Shown here piece after piece: positions 51,109 through 60,713 of a stretch of 64,000 bases of DNA. The DNA is from Paludibacteraceae bacterium (GTDB lineage Bacteria > Bacteroidota > Bacteroidia > Bacteroidales > Paludibacteraceae): NCBI GenBank assembly GCA_017446455.1, contig JAFSQV010000069.1, positions 1 to 64,000 on the forward strand. The letters run 5' to 3'. Position numbers and translations under genes: made by a program. The notes under the pieces were generated by a model. That model made no database searches. It was given only the letters and a program-made list of their open reading frames with translations, and was not told where the DNA came from. Within the stretch, counting starts at the first letter, position 1; every line of letters starts with the position of its first letter.

Positions 51109-52878
51109 TTACATTCGTTCGGGCATTTCGATACCGAGGAGACCCATCGCGTTCTCCAGCACCTTCGCCACATTAGCGGAGAGAAGGAGGCGCAGGGCTT
51201 TCTTCTGTGCATCGGGTTCGTTGAGGATGCTCAGGTCGTGATAGAACGAGTTGAAGTCGCACGCGAGTGCATACGCGTAATTACATAGGATCGCGGGCGA
51301 GAACTCATCGCCGGCCGCACGGACGGTCGAAGGATAGTCACAAAGGCGCTGGATGAGGGCGAGCTCTTTGGGATCTAGGGTGCTTAAGGATCCTGGGGTG
51401 CCTGGGGTTTCTGCCTTGCGGAGCACCGACTGAATACGCGCGTAGGTGTATTGGATGAAGGGACCCGTGTTTCCGTTGAAGTCGATGGACTCCGCGGGGT
51501 TGAAGAGTATGTTCTTGCGCGGATCGACCTTCAGGATGAAGTACTTGAGCGCACCAAGACCAACCATTCGTGCGACTTCGTCGCATTGATTATTGCTCAT
51601 TGATGATTGCTCATTTTTCTGGAGATAAATCTCCTTGGCATCCTCAACCATCTTATCCATCAGGTCGTCGGCATCGACTACCGTGCCTTCGCGGGATTTC
51701 ATCTTGCCGTTCGGCAGTTCGACCATGCCATACGAGAAGTGGACGAGTTCCTTGCCGAAGGGGAAACCGAGGCGGTCAAGCAGGATAGAGAGCACCTTGA
51801 AGTGATACTCCTGCTCATTACCTACCACATAGACCATCTTGTCGATGGGGAAGTCCTGGAAACGAAGCTTGGCCGTACCGATATCCTGCGTCATATAGAC
51901 GGAGGTACCGTCGGAGCGGAGGAGCAGTTTCTCGTCCAGCCCGTCCTTGGTGAGGTCCGCCCACACCGAACCGTCTTCGCGGCGGTAGAACGCACCGCTA
52001 GCCAAACCTTTCTCTACTTCGGACTTGCCCTCGAGGTAGGTGTTCGACTCGTAGTAGATCTTATCGAACGACACGCCCATGCGCTTGTAAGTCTCGTCAA
52101 AACCGGCATAAACCCAACTGTTCATCTTTGCCCAGAGTGCACGTACTTCCGGGTCGTTGGCTTCCCATTTACGGAGCATGTCCTGCGCCTCGAGCATGAG
52201 CGGCGCTTCGCGTTTGGCGGTCTCTTCGTCCATGCCTTTCGCCATCAGTTCGGCTATTTGCGCCTTGTATTCTTTATCGAAGCGTACGTAGTAGTCGCCG
52301 ATGAGGTGGTCACCTTTCTTGCCACTGGACTCCGGCGTCTCGCCATTACCGAACTTAAGCCATGCGAGCATGGATTTACAGATATGGATACCACGGTCGT
52401 TGACGATATTGGTCTTCACGACCTTCCATCCGTTGGCCTCCTGGATGCGCGCGATCGAATAGCCGAGGAGATTATTGCGGACGTGCCCGAGGTGCAGCGG
52501 TTTGTTGGTGTTCGGCGAACTGTACTCGACCATCATCAGTTGATGACGATCGGGCTGCTGACCGTAGTTCTTATCCGCGTCGATAGCCTCTAGTTGTTTT
52601 ATCCAGAAGGCGTCGTCGATGACGAGGTTAAGGAATCCCTGCACGGCGTTGTATTTGGCGACGATATCACTCTTGACGAGTTCTTCGCCGATCTCCGTAG
52701 CTACCTGAGCCGGCGCTTTGCGGGCGAGTTTGACGAAGGGGAAGACCACGAGCGTGATATTGCCTTCGAACTCCGGGCGGGTCTTTTGCAATTGGATCTG
52801 GTTGTCGGCGGCATCGACGTCATACAGCGCTTTCACTGCCGCTTTGGCCAGGGAAGTTATTTGTTGTTCTAAAGTCAT
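51109..52878 (-). CDS. argS: Arginyl-tRNA synthetase
   Basis: Charges tRNA-Arg. The 589-residue class I enzyme has an N-terminal additional domain, the HIGH motif as HLGHVRN (about 127-133), a KMSKS-like GKMKSREG, and the C-terminal anticodon-binding helices. Two in-frame repeat arrays sit in it: a 7-bp array at 51585-51619 (about residues 420-431, NEQSSMSNNQCD) just after the KMSKS region, and a 9-bp array at 51369-51413 (about 488-503, AETPGTPGSLSTLDPKE) at the start of the C-domain. Both add hydrophilic loops. It is last in the rimP operon and overlaps the GT2 gene by 4 nt. Confidence 0.96.
   Translation of the reverse strand: MTLEQQITSLAKAAVKALYDVDAADNQIQLQKTRPEFEGNITLVVFPFVKLARKAPAQVATEIGEELVKSDIVAKYNAVQGFLNLVIDDAFWIKQLEAIDADKNYGQQPDRHQLMMVEYSSPNTNKPLHLGHVRNNLLGYSIARIQEANGWKVVKTNIVNDRGIHICKSMLAWLKFGNGETPESSGKKGDHLIGDYYVRFDKEYKAQIAELMAKGMDEETAKREAPLMLEAQDMLRKWEANDPEVRALWAKMNSWVYAGFDETYKRMGVSFDKIYYESNTYLEGKSEVEKGLASGAFYRREDGSVWADLTKDGLDEKLLLRSDGTSVYMTQDIGTAKLRFQDFPIDKMVYVVGNEQEYHFKVLSILLDRLGFPFGKELVHFSYGMVELPNGKMKSREGTVVDADDLMDKMVEDAKEIYLQKNEQSSMSNNQCDEVARMVGLGALKYFILKVDPRKNILFNPAESIDFNGNTGPFIQYTYARIQSVLRKAETPGTPGSLSTLDPKELALIQRLCDYPSTVRAAGDEFSPAILCNYAYALACDFNSFYHDLSILNEPDAQKKALRLLLSANVAKVLENAMGLLGIEMPERM
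51369..51413 (-). repeat. 9-bp-period array inside argS
   Basis: Plus-strand units TGGGATCTA, GGGTGCTTA, AGGATCCTG, GGGTGCCTG, GGGTTTCTG. Translated as three-residue steps rich in Thr/Pro/Gly. Confidence 0.7.
51585..51619 (-). repeat. 7-bp-period array inside argS, ATTGNTN units
   Basis: Plus-strand units ATTGATT, ATTGCTC, ATTGATG, ATTGCTC, ATTTTTC; translated on the minus strand as a Gln/Ser/Asn loop. Confidence 0.88.
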
Positions 52879-53609
52879 AACTTAGGGTATTTTCTAAACC
52901 AACTACTTATTTTGAGACGGATGACGCCGAGCAGGGCTTCGGAGAAGATACCGCCGCTCATCTTCGAGGTACCGAGCACGCGGTTGACGAAGACGATCGG
53001 CACTTCGATGATCTTCGCGCCGCACTTGGAGGCGGTGAATTTCATCTCGATCTGGAAGGCATAGCCTTTGAAGCGGATCTTATCGAGTTCGATGGTCTCG
53101 AGCAGGTGGCGCTTGTAGCAGACGAAGCCGGCGGTGGTGTCGTGGATATCGACGCCGAGGACGGTGCGCACATATTTCGAAGCGAAATACGACATCAGCA
53201 CGCGTCCCATCGGCCAGTTGACGACGTTCACACCCGTCACGTAGCGGCTGCCGATCGCGAGGTCTGCGCCTTCGTTGGCACAGGCGCCATAGAGTTTGAG
53301 CAGGTCCTGCGGGTTATGGCTGAAGTCCGCGTCCATCTCGAAGATATAGTCGGCCTTATGCTCGATAGCCCATCGGAAACCGGCGATGTACGCCGTACCG
53401 AGACCCTGTTTGCCGGAGCGTTCCACCAAGAACAGGCGGTCTTTGTAGCGGCCGGCCATGAGGCGCTTGACGATCGCGGCGGTGCCGTCCGGCGAACCGT
53501 CATCGATGATCAGCACGTGGAAGTCCAGCGGTAGGTCCATCACAGCCTTGATAATGGCTTCAATATTCTCTTTCTCGTTGTAAGTAGGGATGATAACTAA
53601 TCGTTGCAT
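52875..53609 (-). CDS. Polyprenol-phosphate mannosyltransferase-like GT2
   Basis: A 244-residue family 2 glycosyltransferase resembling dolichol/polyprenol monophosphomannose synthases. The nucleotide-sugar fold starts MQRLVIIPTYNEKENIEAII with IIDDGSPDGT; the metal motif is EMDADFSH (DAD), then GSRYVTG, the acceptor region and GTSKMSGGIFSEA. It should load a sugar from a GDP- or UDP-sugar onto a lipid carrier for envelope glycans or protein glycosylation; the sugar is not determined. It has no C-terminal membrane domain. It overlaps argS by 4 nt and the MBL gene by 13 nt. Confidence 0.88.
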   Translation of the reverse strand: MQRLVIIPTYNEKENIEAIIKAVMDLPLDFHVLIIDDGSPDGTAAIVKRLMAGRYKDRLFLVERSGKQGLGTAYIAGFRWAIEHKADYIFEMDADFSHNPQDLLKLYGACANEGADLAIGSRYVTGVNVVNWPMGRVLMSYFASKYVRTVLGVDIHDTTAGFVCYKRHLLETIELDKIRFKGYAFQIEMKFTASKCGAKIIEVPIVFVNRVLGTSKMSGGIFSEALLGVIRLKISSWFRKYPKL

Positions 53610-54430
53610 ATGATTTGATCATTTAATACGTAAATGGGGCTGGGCGAAGTGCGCTCAAGGGCTTTGAGGAAGATATCCTTTCCGGGTTCGATCTCTATCT
53701 CGTCGAGGTAGGACTTGACGGTGTCGAAGGCCACTTGCGGGTCGTTGTTCTCCAGCGAGAGGTGGCACAGCCATACGTTTCGCAGGTCAGGGTGCCAGTT
53801 GCGCTCGATGAGTTCACCGCAGACGTCGTTCGACTGGTGTCCGCGCGGCGAGAGGATGCGCTCCTTGAGGTAGGTAGGGTACGGACCGTTGAGGAGCATA
53901 TGCTCGTCGTGGTTGGCCTCGATGACGAGGTGGTTGGCCGTTCGGATATACGCCTCCATCTCCTCGTTGACGGAGCCGCAGTCGGTCATCAGCACGAAGC
54001 GCTGGCCGTGGAAGTCGATGCAGTACCCGAGGCAGTCGGTGGAGTCGTGCTCAATACCAAAGGTAGTGATCTTCATACCGAAGAGCTCCCACTCCACTCC
54101 TTTCTCGAAATAGCGCCGGCTGGTGCGCAGTTTCTCACGCACACCGTAGTTGCGGTCGATACCCTCGTGGATGAGGGCCGTCGTGTATATCGGCAGGTGA
54201 ACGCGTTCGCCGAGTGTGCCTACCGCGCGGATATGATCAGCGTGATCGTGCGTGATGAGCACACCCATAATATTCTGAAAATCGAGCCCCATGTCGCGCA
54301 GACACTTTTGTATCTGACGCGCAGAGATGCCCGCATCAATGAGGATACCCCGTTGACGCGTGCCAAGATAGTAGCAGTTGCCGCTACTACCGCTGGCGAA
54401 GCACCTGAATATGAGTTCGTTTTCTTCCAT
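53597..54430 (-). CDS. MBL-fold hydrolase, WalJ/YycJ-like
   Basis: A 277-residue metallo-beta-lactamase-fold protein. It begins LIFRCFASGSSGNCYYLGTRQRGILIDAG and has the metal motif THDHADH (about 60-66), a later His in GIEHDST, the Asp in LMTDCGS, and His in CHLS. The start SGSSGN and the domain order match YycJ/WalJ-type hydrolases, which have been linked to exonuclease activity in DNA repair and cell-wall signalling in Gram-positives. The role here is unknown. It is inside the rimP-argS operon. Confidence 0.87.
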   Translation of the reverse strand: MEENELIFRCFASGSSGNCYYLGTRQRGILIDAGISARQIQKCLRDMGLDFQNIMGVLITHDHADHIRAVGTLGERVHLPIYTTALIHEGIDRNYGVREKLRTSRRYFEKGVEWELFGMKITTFGIEHDSTDCLGYCIDFHGQRFVLMTDCGSVNEEMEAYIRTANHLVIEANHDEHMLLNGPYPTYLKERILSPRGHQSNDVCGELIERNWHPDLRNVWLCHLSLENNDPQVAFDTVKSYLDEIEIEPGKDIFLKALERTSPSPIYVLNDQIICND

Positions 54431-54435
54431 AAGAC

Positions 54436-55692
54436 TTATCTACGTGTGCTAGTGCCGCCGGTGGGGTTCGAAGTACGGGTAGCACTCGAACCGGAAGAAG
54501 TCCTCGAAGAGGACGAACCGGTGGCAGTACGGATGTTGTTCGTTGATTCACGCTTGATAGTCGTCGTACGTCCGGATGCGTCGGTGGACTTAATGATCGT
54601 GCGGGTCGTACCGGATTTATTCACGCGGCTCTCGACGGAAGTCGAAGGCTGACGGGTAGTAGCCGTGCCGGAAGAAGTACGCGTAGACGAAGTCGTCGAA
54701 GACGTACGGGACGTTGATGTCGAAGCCGGAGACCCGGTTCGAGTAGCAGTAGAACTCGACGTGCGTGTAGTGGCAGTACCGGACGTCGTGCGCGTTGTAG
54801 TCGTACTTGTGGAAGTAGTCGCTTCGGGCTTGGATGCCTTTTGCTCTGTCTGCTCGCGCAGTTGGCCTGCGTTCTGGACGGAGTTCCGGGCAGTGACGCG
54901 GCGCTCGAAGGACTGATCCGGATAGCGCACAGCGTAGTCATTATGCGAGTTAGGCTGCGTCATCTGGGTATAACCGCTGTAGAAGAACTGCTTCGGATAG
55001 TCGCACTGATGACAATAATGATGATCGTGCATGTAGGTGCGCACATACGCCTGATAGTGGTTCAAGTAGATGGGTTTCGGCTTCTGGTAGTAACTCGGCC
55101 AATAGTCGTAGTAATACGGCGAAGTCCAAGCGGCGTACGAAGGACGACCGAACACATCCCAGAGCGGCGGGCGCTTGATGAACACCGGACGAACGATATA
55201 GTTCGGTCCGTACAACCAGCGGTCACCTATCACCTCCACATAGAGGGCGTTCGGACGGTGCTCCGCGACAAGCGTAGCTACGTCCTGATAGAGCGAAGGA
55301 CCCAGACAAGCCTGGATGAGGAAGGTATGGTACACGCCGCGATGCGTCTCGATCACGCGCAGGTAGTCAACCCATCCGTCGCGGTTGAGATCGAGGTTGT
55401 TGATCATATACCGACTGGAGTTGAGCAGTTGCTCGAACTCCGCTACCGTCCGCGACTCGGCGAAAGCCGCAGCTACCGCATTGAGGTCGAGGTAGAAAGA
55501 GAGGTCGGTATTGTAATTGGTGACTGTCACCGTAGTGACCGTCGTGGTCTTAGGCGTCGGCGTTGTGACAGTCGTGGTATAGACGGTCTTCGGCGGCACT
55601 ACCGGCTCTACGGTCGGCGCTACCGTGAAGATCGACGTCCAGCAACTCGTCATCACCAGCGCGGTCAGTATTAACAATGCTATCTTTTTCAT
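54436..55692 (-). CDS. Lipoprotein with Thr/Ser/Arg-rich C-terminal half
   Basis: A 418-residue lipoprotein (MKKIALLILTALVMTSCW). After a Thr/Val/Pro linker comes a conserved-looking globular part, DLSFYLDLNAVAAAFAESRTVAEFEQLLNSSRYMINNLDLNRDGWVDYLRVIE (about 65-120). It includes an EF-hand-like DLNRDGWVD loop. A Tyr/Pro/Trp-rich section with HDHHYCHQC (about 220-228, possible metal site) follows. The last 150 residues are almost only Thr, Ser, Arg, Ala and Gly. Similar lipoproteins occur in Bacteroides without known function. It starts 3 nt after infB's stop, so it is expressed with translation genes. Confidence 0.75.
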   Translation of the reverse strand: MKKIALLILTALVMTSCWTSIFTVAPTVEPVVPPKTVYTTTVTTPTPKTTTVTTVTVTNYNTDLSFYLDLNAVAAAFAESRTVAEFEQLLNSSRYMINNLDLNRDGWVDYLRVIETHRGVYHTFLIQACLGPSLYQDVATLVAEHRPNALYVEVIGDRWLYGPNYIVRPVFIKRPPLWDVFGRPSYAAWTSPYYYDYWPSYYQKPKPIYLNHYQAYVRTYMHDHHYCHQCDYPKQFFYSGYTQMTQPNSHNDYAVRYPDQSFERRVTARNSVQNAGQLREQTEQKASKPEATTSTSTTTTRTTSGTATTRTSSSTATRTGSPASTSTSRTSSTTSSTRTSSGTATTRQPSTSVESRVNKSGTTRTIIKSTDASGRTTTIKRESTNNIRTATGSSSSRTSSGSSATRTSNPTGGTSTRR

Positions 55693-55695
55693 AAT

Positions 55696-58350
55696 TTACA
55701 ATGTTTTTGCTACTTCTATTTCATCGAAGGACTCGAGGATATCGCCTTCTTTGAGGTCGTCATAAGCCTTGAGACTCAAGCCGCACTCGGTATTGACGCC
55801 CGCCTCCTTGATGTCATCTTTGACATGCTTGAGGGACGCGAGTTCGGTCGTCTTGATGACGATACCGTCGCGGATGACACGTACCTTGTTGCCGCGCTTG
55901 ATCTTTCCTTCGCGCACAATACAACCGGCGATCGTGCCGACCTTGGAGATATGGAAGGTCTGGAGTACCTCGAGGGTCGCCGTCACTTCTTCCTTCACCT
56001 CCGGCGCGAGGAGACCTTCCATAGCGGCCTTGACCTCGTTGATAGCGTCGTAGATGATCGAGTAGATACGGATATCGACCTCTTCGGTCTCCGCCATCTT
56101 ACGGGCCGTACCCGTCGGACGCACGTTGAAGCCGACGATGATCGCGTCGGACGCCGCAGCGAGCATGACGTCGCTATCAGAGATAGCGCCGACAGCGCCG
56201 TGGATGACGTTGACTTGGATATTCTCCGTGGAGAGTTTGATAAGCGAGTCTTTGATAGCCTCGACCGAACCGTCCACATCGGCTTTGACGATGATATTGA
56301 GTTCCTTGAAGTCTCCGATAGCCAGACGACGACCAATCTCTTCGAGGCCGACGTGTTTCTTCGTGCGGATAGACTGCTCGCGCTGGAGTTGCTCACGCTT
56401 GTTGGCGATGTCGCGTGCTTCCTGCTCCGTCGGGATGACGTTGAACTCATCGCCGGCCTGCGGCGCACCGTTGAGACCGAGGATCGAACAGGGTTCGCCC
56501 GGACGCACTTCGGTAATCTTCTGTCCGCGCTCGTTGAACATCGCTTTGATACGACCGTGGAAGGTACCTGCGAGGACGATGTCGCCCATATGCAGCGTTC
56601 CGTCCTGCACGAGCAGCGTAGCTACGTAGCCGCGGCCTTTGTCAAGCGAAGACTCGATGACCGAACCTTTGGCACGACGTTTGGGGTTGGCCTTGAGGTC
56701 GAGCATTTCGGCCTCGAGCAGCACTTTCTCGAGCAGCTCATACACGCCCGTTCCTTTCTTCGCGGAGATCTCCTGGCACTGGTATTTACCGCCCCAGTCC
56801 TCGACGAGGATGTTCATGTTACTCAGCTGCTCGCGGATCTTATCGGGGTTCGCGCCGGGTTTGTCGACCTTGTTGATGGCGAAGACCATAGGTACACCGG
56901 CCGCTTGCGCGTGGTTAATCGCCTCGATCGTCTGCGGCATGACGGCGTCGTCGGCAGCGATGATGATGATCGCGATATCCGTCACTTTCGCACCACGTGC
57001 ACGCATGGCCGTGAAGGCCGCGTGACCCGGAGTATCGAGAAAAGTGATATGCTGACCGTTCTTGAGTTTGACGTTGTACGCACCGATGTGCTGGGTGATA
57101 CCACCGGCCTCACCGGCGATCACATTCGCGTTTCGGATGTGGTCGAGGAGCGAAGTCTTACCGTGATCGACGTGTCCCATGACGGTGACGATCGGGCAGC
57201 GCGGCTCGATATCTTCTTCGTTGACTACCTCGTCGGCGTTGATCTCTTCTACCACGTGTGCGGAGACGTACTCGGTGGTGAATCCGAACTCCTCGGCTAC
57301 GAGGTTGATGGTCTCGGCGTCGAGGCGCTGGTTGATGGAGACGAAAAGGCCGAGGGACATACACGTTCCGATGATCTTATTCACCGGCACGTTCATCATC
57401 ACAGCCAGGTCGTTCGCGGTCACAAACTCCGTGAGTTTCAGCACTTTGGATTGCTCCTGTGCCTCCATCATCTCGAGTTCGTGCTTCTCACGCTCCTGCT
57501 CGCGGCGCTCGCGTTTATACTTAGAGGTGTTGGACTTGTTCTGTTTCTGCTGCAGACGGCTGAGCGTCTCCTTCAGTGCCTTTTCTACCTCTTCCTGCGT
57601 AGCCTCACGCGGTTTGTTACTCTTGTTCTTACCGTTCTTACTCGTTTGGTTTCGCTTGTCGTTCGGATCCACTTTCGCGGCGTTGTTCTTGATACGCTCG
57701 CGTTTGCGCTTCTCGGCCGCAGCCTGTTGCTGAGCATGCTGCGCCTGCTGACGCTCCTCACGCTCTTTGCGTTTCTGCTCTTTGGTCTTCTTCGCAGGAC
57801 GCGTAGAGGTATCGATGGAGTCGAGGTCGATCTTTCCGAGCACTTTCGGTCCGTCCTTCAGTTCGGGTTTGCCGAGGGTGAAGATCTCTTTCTTCGGCTT
57901 CTCGGGTTGAGCCGGTTGCACCGGTTCTGCGGGCTTAGCGGGTTCTGCGCTCTTGACTGCCTCAGCCGCTTTCTTAGCAGCCTCTTCCGCCGCTTTCTTA
58001 GCAGCCTCAGCAGCTTCGGCCGCTTTCTGTTCCGCTACGCGGGCAGCCTCACGGCGTGCAGCCTCTGCGGCAGCACGTGCAGCTTCTTGCTCAGCTTTGG
58101 CTTTTGCCTCGGCCTCCGCAGCAGCGCGCGCCGCTTCTTCTTTGGCAGCACGCTCCGCAGCCTGACGATCCGCCTCTATCTTCACCGCCATGTCCTTGTT
58201 GAACTCCTTGGCGAGCAGCAGGTAGAGGTCGTCGGAGATACGGAAGTTAGGATCCGACTCGACGGCATGGTTATTCTTCTCACACCAAGCGGTGAGAGTA
58301 GCCATTCCTATGTTTAGTTCTTTACATGCTTTAATTAACTTTATAGCCAT
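55696..58350 (-). CDS. infB: Translation initiation factor IF-2
   Basis: Delivers initiator tRNA to the ribosome. The 884-residue protein begins with an IF2-N domain ([26 protein letters not shown]), an Ala/Glu/Lys-rich linker (about 57-160) and charged linker segments. A second IF2-N-like region ([32 protein letters not shown]) precedes the GTPase domain, with G1 GHVDHGKT (about 392-399), G3 DTPGHAAF and G4 NKVDK, then domains II-IV. Length and order are normal for Bacteroidetes. It follows nusA by 47 nt in the rimP-nusA-infB operon. Confidence 0.97.
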   Translation of the reverse strand: MAIKLIKACKELNIGMATLTAWCEKNNHAVESDPNFRISDDLYLLLAKEFNKDMAVKIEADRQAAERAAKEEAARAAAEAEAKAKAEQEAARAAAEAARREAARVAEQKAAEAAEAAKKAAEEAAKKAAEAVKSAEPAKPAEPVQPAQPEKPKKEIFTLGKPELKDGPKVLGKIDLDSIDTSTRPAKKTKEQKRKEREERQQAQHAQQQAAAEKRKRERIKNNAAKVDPNDKRNQTSKNGKNKSNKPREATQEEVEKALKETLSRLQQKQNKSNTSKYKRERREQEREKHELEMMEAQEQSKVLKLTEFVTANDLAVMMNVPVNKIIGTCMSLGLFVSINQRLDAETINLVAEEFGFTTEYVSAHVVEEINADEVVNEEDIEPRCPIVTVMGHVDHGKTSLLDHIRNANVIAGEAGGITQHIGAYNVKLKNGQHITFLDTPGHAAFTAMRARGAKVTDIAIIIIAADDAVMPQTIEAINHAQAAGVPMVFAINKVDKPGANPDKIREQLSNMNILVEDWGGKYQCQEISAKKGTGVYELLEKVLLEAEMLDLKANPKRRAKGSVIESSLDKGRGYVATLLVQDGTLHMGDIVLAGTFHGRIKAMFNERGQKITEVRPGEPCSILGLNGAPQAGDEFNVIPTEQEARDIANKREQLQREQSIRTKKHVGLEEIGRRLAIGDFKELNIIVKADVDGSVEAIKDSLIKLSTENIQVNVIHGAVGAISDSDVMLAAASDAIIVGFNVRPTGTARKMAETEEVDIRIYSIIYDAINEVKAAMEGLLAPEVKEEVTATLEVLQTFHISKVGTIAGCIVREGKIKRGNKVRVIRDGIVIKTTELASLKHVKDDIKEAGVNTECGLSLKAYDDLKEGDILESFDEIEVAKTL

Positions 58351-58397
58351 ATGCTATCGGCCTTGTTTATGCCTCGTGCCGCCCGAGGGTTTTCAGG

Positions 58398-59657
58398 TTA
58401 GTCGTTTTCGAATTCAGCAGCGAGGATGCGGAGTACCTCATCGATGGTCTCCTCCTCGAGGTCGGTCTGCTCCAGCAGTTTCTCTTTGCTGGTACCGAGC
58501 ACATCCTTCGCGGTGTCATAGCCGACAGCCTTGAGGGCGTCGATAACCCACTGATCGATCTCGTCATTGAACTCGTCGAGGTAGATATCATCCATGTCGG
58601 ACTCATCCATCTCGCGGTAAACGTCGATCTCGTAGCCGGTGAGCATAGAGGCCAACTTGATGTTGAATCCACCCTTACCGATAGCCAGACTTACCTCTTC
58701 CGGCTTCAGGTATACCTTTGCGTTCTTTGCCTCCTCGTCGATCTCCATACTCGAGATCTTCGCAGGAGCCAGCGCACGCTGGATATAGAGGTTGATGTTC
58801 TGCGTGTAGTTGATCACGTCGATGTTCTCATTGCGTAACTCGCGAACGATACCGTGAATACGCGCACCCTTCACGCCTACGCAAGCGCCTACCGGGTCGA
58901 TGCGGTCGTCGAAGGTCTCGACAGCCACTTTGGCGCGCTCACCCGGGATACGGGCGATCTTCTTGATAGCGATCAGGCCTTCCTTCACCTCCGGAACCTC
59001 CTGCTCGAACAGGCGCTGCAGGAACAGCGGACTGGTACGGCTGAGGATGATCTTCGGGTTCTGGTTCTTGTTGTCCACCTGAACGACTACGGCGCGAACC
59101 ATCTCGCCCTTGCGGTAGTAGTCCGTCGGGATCTGGTTCTGCTTCGGCAGGTACATCTCGTTACCCTCTTCGTCGAGCAGTAACATCTCTTTCTTCCAAA
59201 CCTGATAGAGTTCGCCGGTAACTACCTGGCCGATCATATCGGAGTACTTGAGGTAGAGGTTCTCTTTCTGCAGCTCGAGGATCTTCGATGCGAGCGTCTG
59301 ACGCAGGTTGAGGATCATACGACGGCCGAAGGACTGCATTTCCACTTTGTCAGTGAAGTCCTCGCCTACCTCGATCTCGGGGTCGGTCTCACGTGCCTCG
59401 CTGAGCGAGATCTGGTTCTCGGGATTGGCTACGTCGTCGTCTTCCATCACGAGACGGTTGCGGTAGATCTCGAGGTCACCCTTGTCGGGGTTGATGATCA
59501 CGTCGTAGTTAGCGTCCGTACCGTACATCTTGGCGATCACGTTACGGAAGGAATCCTCCAACACGTTGATGAGGGTTTGTTTGTCAATTCTCTTGAAGTC
59601 CTTGAACTCCGAGAAGATGTCGATCAAATTGATCGTGTCTTGGTTTTTTGTTGCCAT
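58398..59657 (-). CDS. nusA: Transcription termination/antitermination factor NusA
   Basis: Binds RNA polymerase and modulates pausing, termination and antitermination. The 419-residue protein has the N-terminal polymerase-binding domain (IFSEFKDFKRIDKQTLINVLEDSFRNVIAKMYG), an S1 domain (QVVTGELYQVWKKEMLLL...), and KH1/KH2 domains (DPVGACVGVKGARIHGIVRELRNENIDVINY; VSLAIGKGGFNIKLASMLTGYEIDVY). It ends with a helical acidic segment (ALKAVGYDTAKDVLGTSKEKLL...). The order matches Bacteroidetes NusA. It lies 8 nt after rimP. Confidence 0.97.
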   Translation of the reverse strand: MATKNQDTINLIDIFSEFKDFKRIDKQTLINVLEDSFRNVIAKMYGTDANYDVIINPDKGDLEIYRNRLVMEDDDVANPENQISLSEARETDPEIEVGEDFTDKVEMQSFGRRMILNLRQTLASKILELQKENLYLKYSDMIGQVVTGELYQVWKKEMLLLDEEGNEMYLPKQNQIPTDYYRKGEMVRAVVVQVDNKNQNPKIILSRTSPLFLQRLFEQEVPEVKEGLIAIKKIARIPGERAKVAVETFDDRIDPVGACVGVKGARIHGIVRELRNENIDVINYTQNINLYIQRALAPAKISSMEIDEEAKNAKVYLKPEEVSLAIGKGGFNIKLASMLTGYEIDVYREMDESDMDDIYLDEFNDEIDQWVIDALKAVGYDTAKDVLGTSKEKLLEQTDLEEETIDEVLRILAAEFEND

Positions 59658-59665
59658 TTTTGTAT

Positions 59666-60160
59666 TTAGAATTTTAAATCGTATTTCACATATTTGGGTT
59701 CGTCGTACCGCCAGGTATAGGTGGTTGTACGCAGCTCTTTGCGCTTCTTGCCTTCCACGGCTACGCGCTCCTGGATATCAACGGAGAAGGTCTCGTCGTC
59801 TACCGAGACGAGCAGACCTTTGAACTTCTTCCATTCGTCCTTCTCGCCTTTCGCCAGCACCTCGACGTCGTGCCCGAGGTTCTTGAAATACTGGGTCTTG
59901 GTCTTGAACGGATCGGTGAGCGAGACAGAACCTACTTCGAGGGAGTAATCCAAGTCTGATTGCTGATTGCTAATTGCTGATTGCTCAATTTTTTCCACGA
60001 GAAAATGGTTCAAGTCCGCGCAGAACTCCACGTCTACGCCCTCGAGGCGATCGACCTCCACCAGGATGTCATTACTCGGCGACACACTCAGCGTCACCAG
60101 TTCATAATCCGTACCTTTCAGGTACTCCTCAATCCAGTTTTGCAGTTGATTTTTATCCAT
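59666..60160 (-). CDS. rimP: Ribosome maturation factor RimP
   Basis: Helps assemble the 30S subunit. The 164-residue protein has the N-domain (GTDYELVTLSVSPSNDILVEVDRLEGVDVEFCADLNHFLVEKIEQ), where the family normally continues directly to the LEVxSPG strand. Here the stretch SAISNQQSDLDYS (about 59-67) is inserted before LEVGSVSLTDPF, encoded by a 7-bp array. The C-domain (LLVSVDDETFSVDIQERV) is normal. It heads the operon, with a promoter at 60214-60245 and a strong leader hairpin at 60174-60199. Confidence 0.95.
   Translation of the reverse strand: MDKNQLQNWIEEYLKGTDYELVTLSVSPSNDILVEVDRLEGVDVEFCADLNHFLVEKIEQSAISNQQSDLDYSLEVGSVSLTDPFKTKTQYFKNLGHDVEVLAKGEKDEWKKFKGLLVSVDDETFSVDIQERVAVEGKKRKELRTTTYTWRYDEPKYVKYDLKF
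59958..59985 (-). repeat. 7-bp-period array inside rimP, GATTGCT units
   Basis: Plus-strand GATTGCT, GATTGCT, AATTGCT, GATTGCT in tandem; translated on the minus strand as a Ser/Asn/Gln-rich loop. Confidence 0.93.
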
Positions 60161-60173
60161 AGTTTTACGCGAG

Positions 60174-60199
60174 CGAGGGAACCTTTTCGGGTCCCCTCG
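60174..60199 (-). promoter_or_regulatory. Leader hairpin of the rimP-nusA-infB operon
   Basis: A 10-bp stem (one G-U in the RNA) of CGAGGG-type arms with a 6-nt loop, ending about 13 nt before the rimP ATG. No T-run follows. It may control translation or mRNA stability, or respond to NusA or ribosomal proteins. Confidence 0.65.
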
Positions 60200-60213
60200 T
60201 TCATTTCACGCTG

Positions 60214-60245
60214 CAAAAGTACTACTTTTTTTTGACATGACCAAA
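60214..60245 (-). promoter_or_regulatory. Promoter of the rimP operon, extended -33 TTTGGTCA
   Basis: Minus strand TTTGGTCA with TTTG at 60242-60245, 20-nt spacer with AAAAAAAAGTAG, TACTTTTG at 60214-60221. Nearly the same as the tRNA-Val promoter. Confidence 0.82.
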
Positions 60246-60683
60246 TTTTTTTGCACTTTTTTATAAAAAAAGTTGCACACATGCAATATCGGCATCCTCG
60301 TCATCACCATCCCCGTCGTGATGTTGCCGGTAAAATTTGTTATGGGAGTATAAAATCTTCGACCAAAAGTATATATACTATGTATATATAGTATAAGCGC
60401 ACATTTTTTACGGGCTTTTTGTATTATCCTACGGCTATCCTACGGGTATCTTACTGCTATCCTACGGTAAGGCATGCTTCGGGATAGCAGGATGAAAGCA
60501 GAATGAAAGGGTGCGATATACACAAAATATATCCCGCGAATCAAAATCACGGGATATATACCAAGTATATATCGGGTAGTGCAGGATACGATATTACCCC
60601 GACGCGCATAGGGAACGCCCCTTATTTTATCTCTTGTCCTTGCTTTTTAACGCTGTCAAGGCCAGCGATTTGATTTTGCGGCG
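60246..60683. other. Repeat- and palindrome-rich gap without a gene
   Basis: Holds an 11-bp array, the palindrome AGTATATATACT/ATATATAGTATA (about 60368-60394), a hairpin ATATATCCCG/CGGGATATAT (60526-60559), and ATATATACC/AGTATATAT nearby. No open frame of interest. A minus-strand promoter at 60684-60713 reads into it, so a non-coding transcript is possible. Confidence 0.5.
60425..60468 (+). repeat. 11-bp-period array, TATCCTACGG core
   Basis: TATCCTACGGC, TATCCTACGGG, TATCTTACTGC, TATCCTACGGT. Further 11-mers of another unit (GGGATAGCAGG, ATGAAAGCAGA, ATGAAAGGGTG) follow at about 60480-60512. Confidence 0.9.
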
Positions 60684-60713
60684 CAAAATTACACATTTTT
60701 TTCATATATGCAA
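60684..60713 (-). promoter_or_regulatory. Orphan minus-strand promoter
   Basis: TTG (60711-60713), 19-nt spacer, TAATTTTG (60684-60691). It points into the repeat-rich gap and no coding gene starts within 500 nt. Confidence 0.55.

Noticed and set aside
55825..58317. Open frame of 830 codons on the plus strand opposite infB
   Set aside because: It mirrors the infB gene, is explained by codon bias on the sense strand, and has no domain, start signal or promoter.
60246..60683. 6S RNA, RNase P RNA or tmRNA
   Set aside because: None of the conserved core sequences of these RNAs could be recognised on either strand.
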